The notes below the pieces were generated by a model. The model was not told the origin of the DNA. It searched no databases and saw only the letters and a program-made list of their open reading frames with translations. 64,000 nucleotides of DNA. It comes from Zizania palustris (lineage: Eukaryota > Streptophyta > Magnoliopsida > Poales > Poaceae). Both the position numbers and the translations under genes were made by a program. The DNA lies in the NCBI GenBank assembly GCA_019279435.1, contig JAAALK010000286.1:47936289-48000288 (forward strand), in the 5' to 3' direction. The first letter of the stretch is position 1; every line of letters starts with the position of its first letter. Below are positions 11,555 to 21,347 of this stretch, one piece after another.

Positions 11555-11798
11555 CATCTAGAAAGCATACATCTAGTAGTGAGAAAAAAGAGAAAAAGTA
11601 AACGAGTTAATAAAGTTATAAAAAGATAGATTAATAATTTTTTAAAGAGTAATACAATTACTCCAAGAAACCCAAATGAATTTACGATAGTTGTCGTGGA
11701 GGAAGTTACTAAAATTATTTTAGAAGACCAAGGTCCTATAGAAAAAATATTGACACCACAATAAATGATCATAAGCACATATTTAATTCATCTGGTAT
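11555..11798 (+). pseudogene. hAT/ZMYM-like transposase N-terminal fragment, part 1
   Basis: Read on the plus strand with a few stops, this encodes a basic Ser/Lys/Arg stretch, then a segment like INNFFKSN, RNPNE and an acidic EDQGP segment. This is the pattern at the N-terminus of plant TTF-type zinc-finger (ZMYM1-like) hAT-derived proteins. In-frame stops at several places show it is dead. The reading frame is cut at GGTAT by the gypsy insertion and continues at 21109. Confidence 0.5.
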
Positions 11799-12287
11799 TG
11801 TTGGGGGAAATTACTTCATTTCCACGACTTAAAGGTTAACCCTCCGAAGGCTCTAAGAAGGTCCCGAAGATGGTCGACTAATGCTCGAAGATACGTCGGC
11901 ACGGTCGAAGGGTGCTACGATGCGAAGTCTCGGAGGACCCTCCGAAAGGAGAGAGGAGGCTTCGAAGCAGGAAGACGTGACTGATTGGATGCCCTGCTTA
12001 TCCATCTACCCTGCAGCACTTTACCGTGTATAACCTTGTTTATAATACTGAAGGTCATTTGTAATATAAGGGTAAATAGGTCTATTCCTTTAGCCTTTCT
12101 CCCTATAAATACCCCCCTTTGTACCTTGTAAGAAGGATCCAGAACCAGTGGAAAAAACACATACATTCGGACCTCTTGAGTTGTTATCCTTTACGGAGGC
12201 TCAAGTTTGTCCTAAAAGCACAAACCTCTTGTTTGTTTGTTTGTTCTTAACTACTAAGAACCTGTTGGTGTAACTTTTACGCCAACA
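11799..12287 (+). repeat. Gypsy 5' LTR
   Basis: 489 bp, TGTTGGGGGAA ... CGCCAACA, with a TATA box (TATAAATA) at 12104-12111. It matches the copy at 20620-21108 except for C/T within AAGGATCCAGAA. Confidence 0.95.
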
Positions 12288-12289
12288 GT

Positions 12290-12298
12290 TGGCGCCGT
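12290..12298 (+). promoter_or_regulatory. Primer-binding site, tRNA-Asp type
   Basis: TGGCGCCGT is complementary to the 3' end of plant tRNA-Asp (nine bases) and starts two bases after the LTR. It would prime minus-strand synthesis. Confidence 0.75.
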
Positions 12299-12332
12299 CT
12301 CATTAGAAGAAGTCGTCAAAAAGAATTTAAAC

Positions 12333-15300
12333 ATGTTTGCTTGGACCGACGAAGATATCACGGGGGTCGACCGAAGCATCATCGAGCACAGTCTGCTCGT
12401 CAACCCGAAGGCCAAGCCAGTACGCCAGGGGCTCCGGAAGCTATCAACAGAAAGAGCAAATTTAGCCAAGGCCGAAGTGGAAAAATTGTTAAAAGCTGGC
12501 ATTATCAGGGAAGTGGCCCATACCGAGTGGTTGGCCAACCCTGTTTTTGTAAGGAAGAAGGATTCCAGCAAATGGCGCATGTGTATTGACTTCACATCAC
12601 TAAATAAAGCATGCCCGCGAGACCCCTACCCAATGCCCCGAATAGATCAATTAATAGATTCCACAGCCGGCTCCGAACTATTAAGCTTCCTCGATGCATA
12701 CTCCGGGTACCATCAAGTATGGCTGAAGAAAGAAGACGAGGCCAAGACAAGTTTCATAACTCCTTCAGGAGTATTCTGCTATGTAAGAATGCCGTTTGGT
12801 TTACGGAATGCCGGAGCCACATTTTCTCGCTTAATAGCTAAAGCTTTAGGCCATCAGATAGGCCGCAATGTCGAAGCCTACATGGACGATATTGTAATAA
12901 AAAGTGCTCAAAAGCATCAGCATAGCATAGACTTAGATGAAACTTTTGAGAGCCTCCGAGCATGTGGAGTACGCCTCAATCCCGAAAAATGTATATTCGG
13001 GGCACAAGCAGGGAAGCTGCTAGGGTACTTAGTTTCGAGCAGGGGGATCGAAGCCAGTCCAACGCAAATAAGTGCACTGCAAAGAATGGCCCCACCTGAA
13101 AATTTGAAGCAAGTACAGAAGCTAGCAGGAAGGCTAGCAGCACTCAGCAGGTTCCTGTCCAGATCGGCAGAGCGAAGCCTCCCAATTTTCAAGGCACTCA
13201 AAGGCTCCGAAAGCTTCAGCTGGACGCCGGAGTGCCAAAAGAGCTTCGAAGAGATAAAAGCCTACCTTGGAACATTATCAACCTTAACTGTTCCTCTCCC
13301 AGGAGAAACATTGCTTTTATACCTTGCAGCGATGGGGTCAGCAGTAAGCGCAGTACTAGTCCGAGAAGTCGAGCTCAAGAACAAGCTGGTACAGAACCCA
13401 GTCTATTTTGTCTCGGAGGCATTATCAGGAGCCAAGATCAGATACTCCGAGCTTGAAAAGTTTGCTTATGCTTTGGTAATGGCCTCACGAAAGTTAAGGC
13501 ATTATTTCTTAGCGCATAACCTTATTGTCCCCACATCATATCCTCTTGGAGATATGCTCCGAAACAAAGATTCCACAGGCAGGGTTGGAAAGTGGGCAGT
13601 CGAGTTAGCACCCTTCGAAATCTCCTTCACAGCAAGGACGGTCGTTAAATCTCAAATTGTCGCAGATTTCGTAGCAGAGTGGACTCCATCCGCAGTATGG
13701 ACTCCGGAAGAACCCTCCGACGGTTTCTGGACAATATTCTCCGACGGGGCCTATCAAGCATCAGGTGCCGGAGCAGGGGCAGTAATCTTCTCACCGTCAG
13801 GACAAAAGGCAATGTACTCTGCAAGGCTTAACTTTCGAACCACTAATAACGTCGCCGAGTACGAAGGAATCTTGCTAGGCCTCCGAAAGGCTAAAGCACT
13901 CGGAGCTACAAGGATAATGATCAAGACAGATTCCCAAGTCGTCGCGGGACATATTGATAAAAGCTTCCAAGCAAAAAACCCACATCTCGCGCAATACCTT
14001 CAAGAAATCCGCAAGGCAGAAGCAGCATTCAAAGGGTTTACAGTTCGAAGCATACCGCGGGCAGAAAATCAACTTGCAGATATTCTTGCAAAGGCCGCAG
14101 CAGGAGCAGTAGACCTCCCGGAGGGCGCTTTCTATGAAGAATTAGAGCAGCCAGCAGCTGACCAAATACCCTCATCAGAAGTAATGTGTATTGAAGCTAC
14201 GGATTGGCGAACTCCAATAATAACTATGTTGCAAGGTAGCAATGACCCTCCGGAAGGCCAAGAAGCTCGAAGAGTGCAAACGAGAGCTCGAAACTACAAA
14301 CTTATTGGGGAAGTACTATATAAAGCCGGAGTATGCTCACCACTGCTTCGATGCATCTCTCAACCTGAAGGACAAGACATACTTCGAGGCATCCACGAGG
14401 GGCTGTGCGGAAGTCATCTAGCTCCCAGAGCGCTAGCAGGCAAGACGCTCCGGCAAGGTTTTTATTGGCCGACGATCGTCAGAGACGCTGAAGACCTAGT
14501 TCGGACGTGCCAAGGCTGCCAATGGATGGGCCGAAGGAGCCATCGCCCGCCAGCTCAACTCCAAGTTATTGCCCCAGTATGGCCGATGGCTAGATGGGGC
14601 ATGGACCTCATAGGCCCTTTCCCACCAGCAAAAGGCGGATTGAAATTTGCGGTTGTAGCAATAGAATACTTTTCAAAATGGGTGGAAGCAGAGCCGTTAA
14701 CAGCCATCACATCAAAGAATGTGCAAAGGTTCTTCTGGCAGAATATTATATGCAGGTTCGGAGTCCCCAGAGAATTAACGGTGGATAATGGGACCCAGTT
14801 CGAAGCTGATACCTTCCAAACATTCTGTGAAGAACTGGGCATTAAGCTATGCTTCGCAGCAGTGCGACATCCGCAATCCAACGGAGCCGTCGAGCGAGCC
14901 AACGGGAATATACTCTCCGGGTTAAATCGCCGAATCGTCGGATTGGCCAAGGGCCTATGGGTCGAAGAGCTACCCAAAATTCTATGGTCTATCCGAACCA
15001 CGCAAACTAGATCAACCGGCTTCACGCCATTCAGGTTGCTCTTCGGAGACGAAGCCATGACCCCTACGGAGCTCAAAGGGGAGTCACTTCGCGTAATTCA
15101 ACACGAAGACGAAGATGATCGGAGTGCTTCAATAGACTTGTCGGAAGAAACAAGGCTTCGAGCTGTCGCCAACCTGACAAAGTACCAAGGGCACACAAAG
15201 ACATGGTATGACCCGAAAGTCAAATTAACTGAGTTAAAACCAGGTCATCTAGTATTACGAAATGTAATAGCTCCGGGGAAGCTAGGAAACAAATGGGAAG

Positions 15301-15416
15301 GACCATATGTTATCTTACGCTCAGGTCGCCCCGGCTCGTTTAAATTAGCTAATTTAGAAGGAGAAGAGTTGAAACATGCGTGGCATGCGGAGCACCTTAA
15401 GAGATATTATGCTTAA
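12333..15416 (+). CDS. pol: Gypsy Pol: reverse transcriptase, dual RNase H, integrase
   Basis: An uninterrupted 1,027-residue ORF. RT comes first with catalytic YMDD at residues 183-186. It is followed by a connection/first RNase H region (KLRHYF). A second RNase H begins with FSDGAYQ, typical of Tat elements. Integrase has a zinc region ending CQGCQW and catalytic Asp in WGMDLIGP, Asp in VDNGTQF and Glu in NGAVERANG; a basic tail follows. The frame is open a little before the ATG in RT linker sequence (EEVVKKNLN), showing that the deletion cut into pol's N-terminal side and removed protease. The enzyme copies and integrates the element. The start codon is probably fortuitous, but the protein could still be made. 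Confidence 0.93.
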   Translation: MFAWTDEDITGVDRSIIEHSLLVNPKAKPVRQGLRKLSTERANLAKAEVEKLLKAGIIREVAHTEWLANPVFVRKKDSSKWRMCIDFTSLNKACPRDPYPMPRIDQLIDSTAGSELLSFLDAYSGYHQVWLKKEDEAKTSFITPSGVFCYVRMPFGLRNAGATFSRLIAKALGHQIGRNVEAYMDDIVIKSAQKHQHSIDLDETFESLRACGVRLNPEKCIFGAQAGKLLGYLVSSRGIEASPTQISALQRMAPPENLKQVQKLAGRLAALSRFLSRSAERSLPIFKALKGSESFSWTPECQKSFEEIKAYLGTLSTLTVPLPGETLLLYLAAMGSAVSAVLVREVELKNKLVQNPVYFVSEALSGAKIRYSELEKFAYALVMASRKLRHYFLAHNLIVPTSYPLGDMLRNKDSTGRVGKWAVELAPFEISFTARTVVKSQIVADFVAEWTPSAVWTPEEPSDGFWTIFSDGAYQASGAGAGAVIFSPSGQKAMYSARLNFRTTNNVAEYEGILLGLRKAKALGATRIMIKTDSQVVAGHIDKSFQAKNPHLAQYLQEIRKAEAAFKGFTVRSIPRAENQLADILAKAAAGAVDLPEGAFYEELEQPAADQIPSSEVMCIEATDWRTPIITMLQGSNDPPEGQEARRVQTRARNYKLIGEVLYKAGVCSPLLRCISQPEGQDILRGIHEGLCGSHLAPRALAGKTLRQGFYWPTIVRDAEDLVRTCQGCQWMGRRSHRPPAQLQVIAPVWPMARWGMDLIGPFPPAKGGLKFAVVAIEYFSKWVEAEPLTAITSKNVQRFFWQNIICRFGVPRELTVDNGTQFEADTFQTFCEELGIKLCFAAVRHPQSNGAVERANGNILSGLNRRIVGLAKGLWVEELPKILWSIRTTQTRSTGFTPFRLLFGDEAMTPTELKGESLRVIQHEDEDDRSASIDLSEETRLRAVANLTKYQGHTKTWYDPKVKLTELKPGHLVLRNVIAPGKLGNKWEGPYVILRSGRPGSFKLANLEGEELKHAWHAEHLKRYYA

Positions 15417-15600
15417 GGCTTCCTTGTAATCACTTGTAACACTCCTTTTATAAATAAAGCTAAGGGGTTGAGATTTGTTTTGCCCTTCGAACATCCAACC
15501 CTCCGGATGGACGCATTCGGAGGTCGGTGATGCTAGCAGAGCCAAGCATTTTTCGGAAAAACCCAAGGGGCTTGCTACGAACCATTGGTTCAGTGGCTCC
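15417..15600 (+). other. Gypsy post-pol linker
   Basis: Non-coding sequence between the pol stop and the tandem repeat; contains AATAAA near 15452. Confidence 0.5.
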
Positions 15601-16134
15601 GCCAACCTACGGATTCCAGGCTCCGGCTTGTTAGGATCCGTAGAAGAGTCTAAGGACTTTAAACAAAACAGGATTTCAAGCCTCCGGGTGCGAAGTATCT
15701 GTAAAAGAGCCGTAGGTGGCCAATCTACGGATTCCAGGCTCCGGCTTGTTAGGATCCGTAGAAGAGTCTAAGGACTTTAAACAAAACAGGATTTCAAGCC
15801 TCCGGGTGCGAAGTATCTGTAAAAGAGCCGTAGGTGGCCAACCTACGGATTCCAGGCTCCGGCTTGTTAGGATCCGTAGAAGAGTCTAAGGACTTTAAAC
15901 AAAACAGAATTTCAAGCCTCTGGGTGCGAAGTATCTGTAAAAGAGCCGTAGGTGGCCAACCTACGGATTCCAGGCTCCGGCTTGTTAGGATCCGTAGAAG
16001 AGTCTAAGGACTTTAAACAAAACAGAATTTCAAGCCTCCGGGTGCGAAGTATCTGTAAAAGAGCCGTAGGTGGCCAACCTACGGATTCCAGGCTCCGGCT
16101 TGTTAGGATCCGTAGAAGAGTCTAAGGACTTTAA
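15601..16134 (+). repeat. 118-bp tandem repeat inside the gypsy element
   Basis: Copies begin GCCAACCTACGG at 15601, 15719, 15837, 15955 and 16073, exactly 118 bp apart; the fifth is about half length. Copies differ by only a few bases. Tandem repeats between pol and the 3' LTR are known in Tat/Ogre elements and can seed satellite DNA. Confidence 0.95.
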
Positions 16135-16321
16135 ATTTTTTGTCTAACTTATCGATGGTGACATGTGCAAAAATTCGAAGCATACAGGTGCTCGAGCAAT
16201 CATTGTGCCTACCGAACCATTATATAAGATAAAAGCTCCGCCACCCACAAGAGGGGTAGGAGGATAGGAGTCACACAGCATGCTGTCGAAGCATTCCGCA
16301 TTAAAATATTATATTCATACA

Positions 16322-19300
16322 TCAGGAAAAATTGCTATCTAGACCCAAATAAAAACGGAGGCCCTTTCGACCCCTAGAGCTACCCCTGCGGCTACTTTGC
16401 CCTTCGGAGCTTGAAGTCTTTTTAGGCCGGGAACTTCTCTTTTTCTTCGAGGCTCGCAGCTTCTTCTGCTCCTCTTGAAGTTCGGCCCACGTCAAGAGCC
16501 TTTCGGAGCCAGCCTCGGCAAGGTTTCCAGCTTGGTACTCCGAATCGGACCAGTCAACAGGCTCGGAGGACGAAGACCCCCCTTCCTGTTCCTCCTCTTT
16601 AATATAAGACAAAACATCCCTTCGTACTTCAAGGGTAACTTCCCCCCCGTCTCCGCGAGGAACAGAAAAGCGAGAGCGGCGATAAGGCCTCAAACTCTCA
16701 AGAACTGCCCACTCCTTTCGAAGCTCGGCAGTAGTTTCCAAAAGTACGAAGTCAGGGCTCGAAGGGCATGACAGAACCTAAAAAAGAGAACACCCAAGAC
16801 AAGTACTGTTTATAACTTTCTCATTAACTAAACAAAGTTTACAAGACCACAGGTACACAACAGCCCTAAGCAGCTAGACCTGCGGGTCGGTTGGCGGAGC
16901 TGGGACCAAAGGCGCTGGCGAAGTCGGGAGTGGTGGCTTCGCCTGAGCCTGCTTTTGCCGGCGGGCCTCGTCGATCCAAGCCTTAGCAGCAACCTTGTGG
17001 TCCGCCTTCCATACTGATCGGAAAGCTTCCCACGCCGAAGCCACCTCCGGAGACGGCCGCAGCAGGTCATCATCCGCGAAGCCTCCAGGAGACGAACCAC
17101 CAACCGGAGCAAGGGGAATCCGAAGAGTTTCGAGGTGGCGAAGAACCCCGATGCCGGCGCACTGTCCGGAGATCTCTCCGTACCGTACCCCGGAATTCTT
17201 CATCAGCGACGAAGCTACCTGGATCCTCGTCAGCTTCCGGTCGAGCGGCTCGAAGGTTGCAGCAGAAGTCGAAGGGCACATGGTGCCAAAATACTCTAAC
17301 GTACCCTGAAGAGCTTCCAAGGTACGGTCAGCAGTACTGGAATTCTTTTTATCTGCTGCTTCCAGGCTTGCAACCGTTGCGTCCAACGCGGCCACCCGGA
17401 GCATCAGGGAACTCTTCTGAGCCATTACCTGGCTAAGAGCCTCTTGAAGTTCAACCATACGTCCGTTCGAAGCAGCCGCATCCTGGCGAAGCTTCTCGAC
17501 CTCCGCACGGAGAACCACTTGTTCAGCTTCGGCTTCTTCGGCATGAGAGCGGAGGGCTTCAGAGGCTTCGTCAGACGCGGCCTTGGCCTTCCGTTCTTCC
17601 AAGAGTTCCTCATTCAGCCGGAGAGACCTCCCGGTGGACTCATCGAGGGCTGTTTGAAGAGCTGTAACCTTCCGGTTAAGTCGGTTAATCTCGACCTCAC
17701 TGGAAGTCGCTGCCGCTCTAGCAAGGGCGAATTGCTGCAAGGAAAACAAGGTAAGTGCTAAAGAAGCTTTGATCATTAAAATACAACAACTGCGGTGTCT
17801 TTTTCATACCTGAAGGGCAGCCCTTTCGAGGGCCGTGTTGAGGCTCGAAGCCCTAACTTCGCTCAAAGCGGAGATCAACTCCGAATTGGCAATATCCTGG
17901 CTTTTCTCAGCCAGGGGCTCCAGTAGCCTTCGAAGGCCACTCCGATGCTCCAAGAAAGAAGCCAGAAGAGGGAGCCAAGATAAGGCCCGGGCGTCGTCCT
18001 CGGCAGCCTCGTCCTCTGAGTTGCCGACGGAGGGCGCTGCTTGATCAACCCGAAGGCCCAAGCTGGAAATACTCTTACCCCTCCCCGGCACGAAAGGGGG
18101 AGAGGCAAGAACATCTTGACCTTCGGCCGCCACACCTCCGGCTGGAGCCACGTTGTCGGAGGCGCCGTCAGTAGTCGAGGTCGCCACGGCCGGAGCCAAT
18201 TCCGTCCCAGGGAGCACATCGTCCGCTCCGAAGGATACGTTCTCTGTCACCGGGCTCGGAGCCCCCAGGGGAGCCGGAGGGTCCGCCCGGGTGACTGTCT
18301 CCGAGGAAGTAGGGACGTCGGGCACAACCGAGGCCTCGATACCCGAAGAGGTACCTGCTTCAATTATCAAGGTTAATTAACATACTCTGCAGATAGCAAG
18401 CGAATGCCGATGAAAAAAGAAAGAGTTCTGGGAAAATACCTCCAAGAGCCGTTTGAGGGAGGATCGCCGGATCCTCCAGGACTTCGTACATCCGGAGGAT
18501 GTTGTCGAAGTCATCCCCCGAAGTCCTGACCTCGGTCTCGTCCGTCGGGGCCACAACCTCCGCTGAAACCCCTTCGGGTGCAGGCAAGCCGGAGGGAGAG
18601 TTTGACTCTACTTGCACGTTGACAGGCGCAAGAGGAGTCAGTAGGGTGGCGTCAACATCCTCCCTGTCGGGGAGGGTTGTGGGGACCTCCCCCATGTCTT
18701 CGTCGATCAGAAGGTAATCTTCGAAAGCCTTCGCTGTGGCGCCTCCGGAGTCTTCTGTCTCTTCGGGAGTGGGGCTCCGCTCGTCCGGCGACGAAGAAGA
18801 TGAAGCAGGCGTCAAGTGAGAAGGCTGCTTCACCGCCCTCTTCTGAGCGGGTTGCTTGCCAGCCTTTTTAGAGGGCTCGGCCGCTGCTTTCCTCTTGCGA
18901 GCCGCCGCTCCAGCCGGGGCGAAGTCGGGAAGCGGCGGGGGCTCCATGCCGAGGGCTCTCCACACCCTGTTGGAGCGCTCCCAACTCCCTACCAGTTCCA
19001 GCCTCTTCTGCCTCTCGGTTACCGAAGGGGCTCCGAGAATTCGCTCGGTAGCCCGGACTATGTCGTCCGGAGATAAGGCCAGAGGCGCCGCTGAAAAGGA
19101 AAAGGTATAAGAAGCATAAGTATAATTAATGTGTTCATATAAAATGATGCCGCTGGAGAAGGACGTACCTATGTTTCGGAGGTCCCCCTCCGAGGCTCGC
19201 GGGATGGAGATTGGCCAACTGGCCCCGAGGGGTGAGATCCGGAGGCCTACGAACTCTTCGGCCAGGTCTCGCATGCTCATACGACGAGCCACAGAAGCCA

Positions 19301-20063
19301 GCAACCCTAACCTCGTTGTGAGCAGGCTAGGGTTCGAGGAGATGTCCGCTTCCTTCCGGAACCAAATTTCTTGAAGAGGGCCCGAAAGGGGGGAGTCTTC
19401 TCCTACTTCGGCGTAAAACCACCGAAGTATCCAATTTGTATACCATCGATCGTTTATGGCCTTCGCAGGGAAATGAAGAGCGTGCTCCCGCCGTAGCTGA
19501 AAATTGACACTGTCGAAAGCCACTGTCACCTTCGAATCTCCGGGTCCATCTTGAGGCTTCGGCTGGCAGATAGCTTCGTGGGTTGCTGCGAAGATTTCGG
19601 AGCGCCCTTCACACCCTTCCGCCCGAAGAGCCCACTCAAAGACGGCCAGGCGGACGATTGCGTTGGGGGACAACTGAGGCAGAGTAATGTGGAACATGTC
19701 TAGTACCTCTGCTAGGAAATCCACGGCTGGTAGTCCCAGGCCATCTTCGAAGAATGCCTCGAAGACTACCACTTCTCCGCGCCGAGGCCGGGGAGTCGAC
19801 TCTGTCCCGGGAACACGAGTCCTCATTCCGGCTCCCAACTTCCCATCTACTGCCTCTTCGATGGACTCCGCTGTGCTCACTGACTGACCAATAACGAAGC
19901 TCTGGGCCATCTTCTTCTTGGAGGGCGGACGGAGCGCCCGAGGGTTCTTGGGCCAACCGCCGCCCGGACCCCCCGCCATCGCCGTGGCTGCTGATGCCGC
20001 CCATGCCTGCCGCTGCGCCATAGTGTTGGCCGCCAAAGGAGTGGTGTGGCTGGTTCTCGCCAT
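16322..20063 (-). CDS. Antisense spliced gene of the Tat element (gypsy-type transposon domain protein)
   Basis: Runs opposite to pol. Predicted exons: 20063-18440, 18354-17810, 17734-16880 and 16778-16322. All three introns have GT-AG ends, and the first two junctions keep the frame exactly (phases 1 and 0). The ATG at 20063 is preferred over an upstream ATG because a TATA box lies 98 bp before it. Exon 1 holds a segment (FEAFFEDGLGLPAV... with a following PNAIVRLAVFEW) like the plant Pfam family called putative gypsy-type transposon. Exon 3 is long heptad coiled coil; exon 4 is highly charged with basic Arg/Ser runs. Antisense genes are known in Tat elements, function unknown. Joining exon 4 in frame needs four T where five are present near 16740-16744, so the last part may be shifted or use another acceptor. 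Confidence 0.75.
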
Positions 20064-20160
20064 TACGCTCAAGTGCTCTAAGGGGCGGAAGGTTGAGGGG
20101 AAAGGTGAATTGCAAGCACGGTGAATGCGGTAAAAAACTTCCAGTAATCCCTTTCTCCCC

Positions 20161-20168
20161 CTTTTATA
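20161..20168 (-). promoter_or_regulatory. TATA box of the antisense gene
   Basis: On the minus strand this reads TATAAAAG, followed by GGGGGAG, 98 bp upstream of the ATG at 20063. It lies inside the element, not in an LTR. Confidence 0.6.
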
Positions 20169-20608
20169 ACCACACAATCTATACTGCTCTTCGAGAAATT
20201 TCACACTGCAGGTTAGGCTTCCGTCGCTGACAAGTGGGGTTGGAAAGTGAAACGGCGTGCAACCGCTGAAGAAATCGACCGTTACTTCTTTTTTACAGAG
20301 GGTAACGGCTATTTGCGCCGTAACGGTCATATTGACGGTACCCCACGACGTCCACACTTCGTAACCGCCCGCACGACGTTCACGCTCCGTAACTGCTCTC
20401 GTAGCACTCACGCTCTGAAGCCATGCTGCTCCAGGGAGTTTTCCTCACTATGCCAAAATTCGGAGACGAACGTTTTAAAATATTGGGCTCAATATTCTGG
20501 GCTAAATCATAGTATCTTCGCATTCCCTTTAAGTCTCAGAAACTAAAAATGTTCCTTTCGTATACTGCCTTCTTTCTAAAACATAGGTTATCTACAGAAA
20601 GGCGTATT

Positions 20609-20619
20609 CGAGGGGCTAC
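20609..20619 (+). promoter_or_regulatory. Polypurine tract of the gypsy element
   Basis: CGAGGGGC followed by TAC abuts the TG of the 3' LTR and would prime plus-strand synthesis. Confidence 0.6.
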
Positions 20620-21108
20620 TGTTGGGGGAAATTACTTCATTTCCACGACTTAAAGGTTAACCCTCCGAAGGCTCTAAGAAGGTCCCGAAGATGGTCGACT
20701 AATGCTCGAAGATACGTCGGCACGGTCGAAGGGTGCTACGATGCGAAGTCTCGGAGGACCCTCCGAAAGGAGAGAGGAGGCTTCGAAGCAGGAAGACGTG
20801 ACTGATTGGATGCCCTGCTTATCCATCTACCCTGCAGCACTTTACCGTGTATAACCTTGTTTATAATACTGAAGGTCATTTGTAATATAAGGGTAAATAG
20901 GTCTATTCCTTTAGCCTTTCTCCCTATAAATACCCCCCTTTGTACCTTGTAAGAAGGATCTAGAACCAGTGGAAAAAACACATACATTCGGACCTCTTGA
21001 GTTGTTATCCTTTACGGAGGCTCAAGTTTGTCCTAAAAGCACAAACCTCTTGTTTGTTTGTTTGTTCTTAACTACTAAGAACCTGTTGGTGTAACTTTTA
21101 CGCCAACA
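20620..21108 (+). repeat. Gypsy 3' LTR
   Basis: 489 bp, same ends as the 5' LTR, with T in place of C in AAGGATCTAGAA. Followed by the GGTAT duplication. Confidence 0.95.
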
Positions 21109-21180
21109 GGTATCTTCGATGAACATCTAATTTTTCCTATGAATATCTATGATTCAATAAATTGATGTAACCTTGATAAC
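21109..21180 (+). pseudogene. hAT/ZMYM-like transposase fragment, part 2
   Basis: Across the GGTAT duplication the frame from 11798 continues as an IFDEHLIFPMNIYD segment and then, after a TGA where Trp is expected, NLDNKSK. This is the order found in ZMYM1-like plant proteins. It shows the gypsy element landed in an already decayed hAT-derived sequence. Confidence 0.5.
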
Positions 21181-21347
21181 AAAAGCAAATAACATATTAG
21201 TAATTAATACATAAATTTCATCGCACGCCACCAAAATCTCACGACTTAACGAAATATCTTTGTAAACATGAGTTATCCCATGTTTTAACTAATTTTTTGA
21301 CTAATCTAATATCATCTGCCAAATAAAGAATGAGATATAAAATTATA

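Larger units (their letters stand above)
11799..21108 (+). mobile_element. Young Ty3/gypsy Tat-lineage element lacking gag and protease
   Basis: Full element of 9,310 bp, flanked by a perfect 5-bp target duplication GGTAT (11794-11798 and 21109-21113). The two 489-bp LTRs differ at one base by eye. The primer-binding site fits tRNA-Asp, and a polypurine tract precedes the 3' LTR. Pol order RT, RNase H, integrase is gypsy; the second RNase H and the antisense gene between pol and the 3' LTR mark the Tat lineage (Grande and RIRE2 type). The first coding sequence, 45 bp after the 5' LTR, is already the start of RT, so gag, protease and the leader are deleted. Mobilisation would need proteins from another copy. 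Confidence 0.92.

Noticed and set aside
11915..12166. 83-codon minus-strand ORF repeated at 20736-20987
   Set aside because: It is identical in both places because both are LTR copies, and has no domain.
15601..16134. Possible CRISPR-like repeat array
   Set aside because: Repeats are directly adjacent with no spacers, inside a plant retrotransposon, so it is a tandem repeat.
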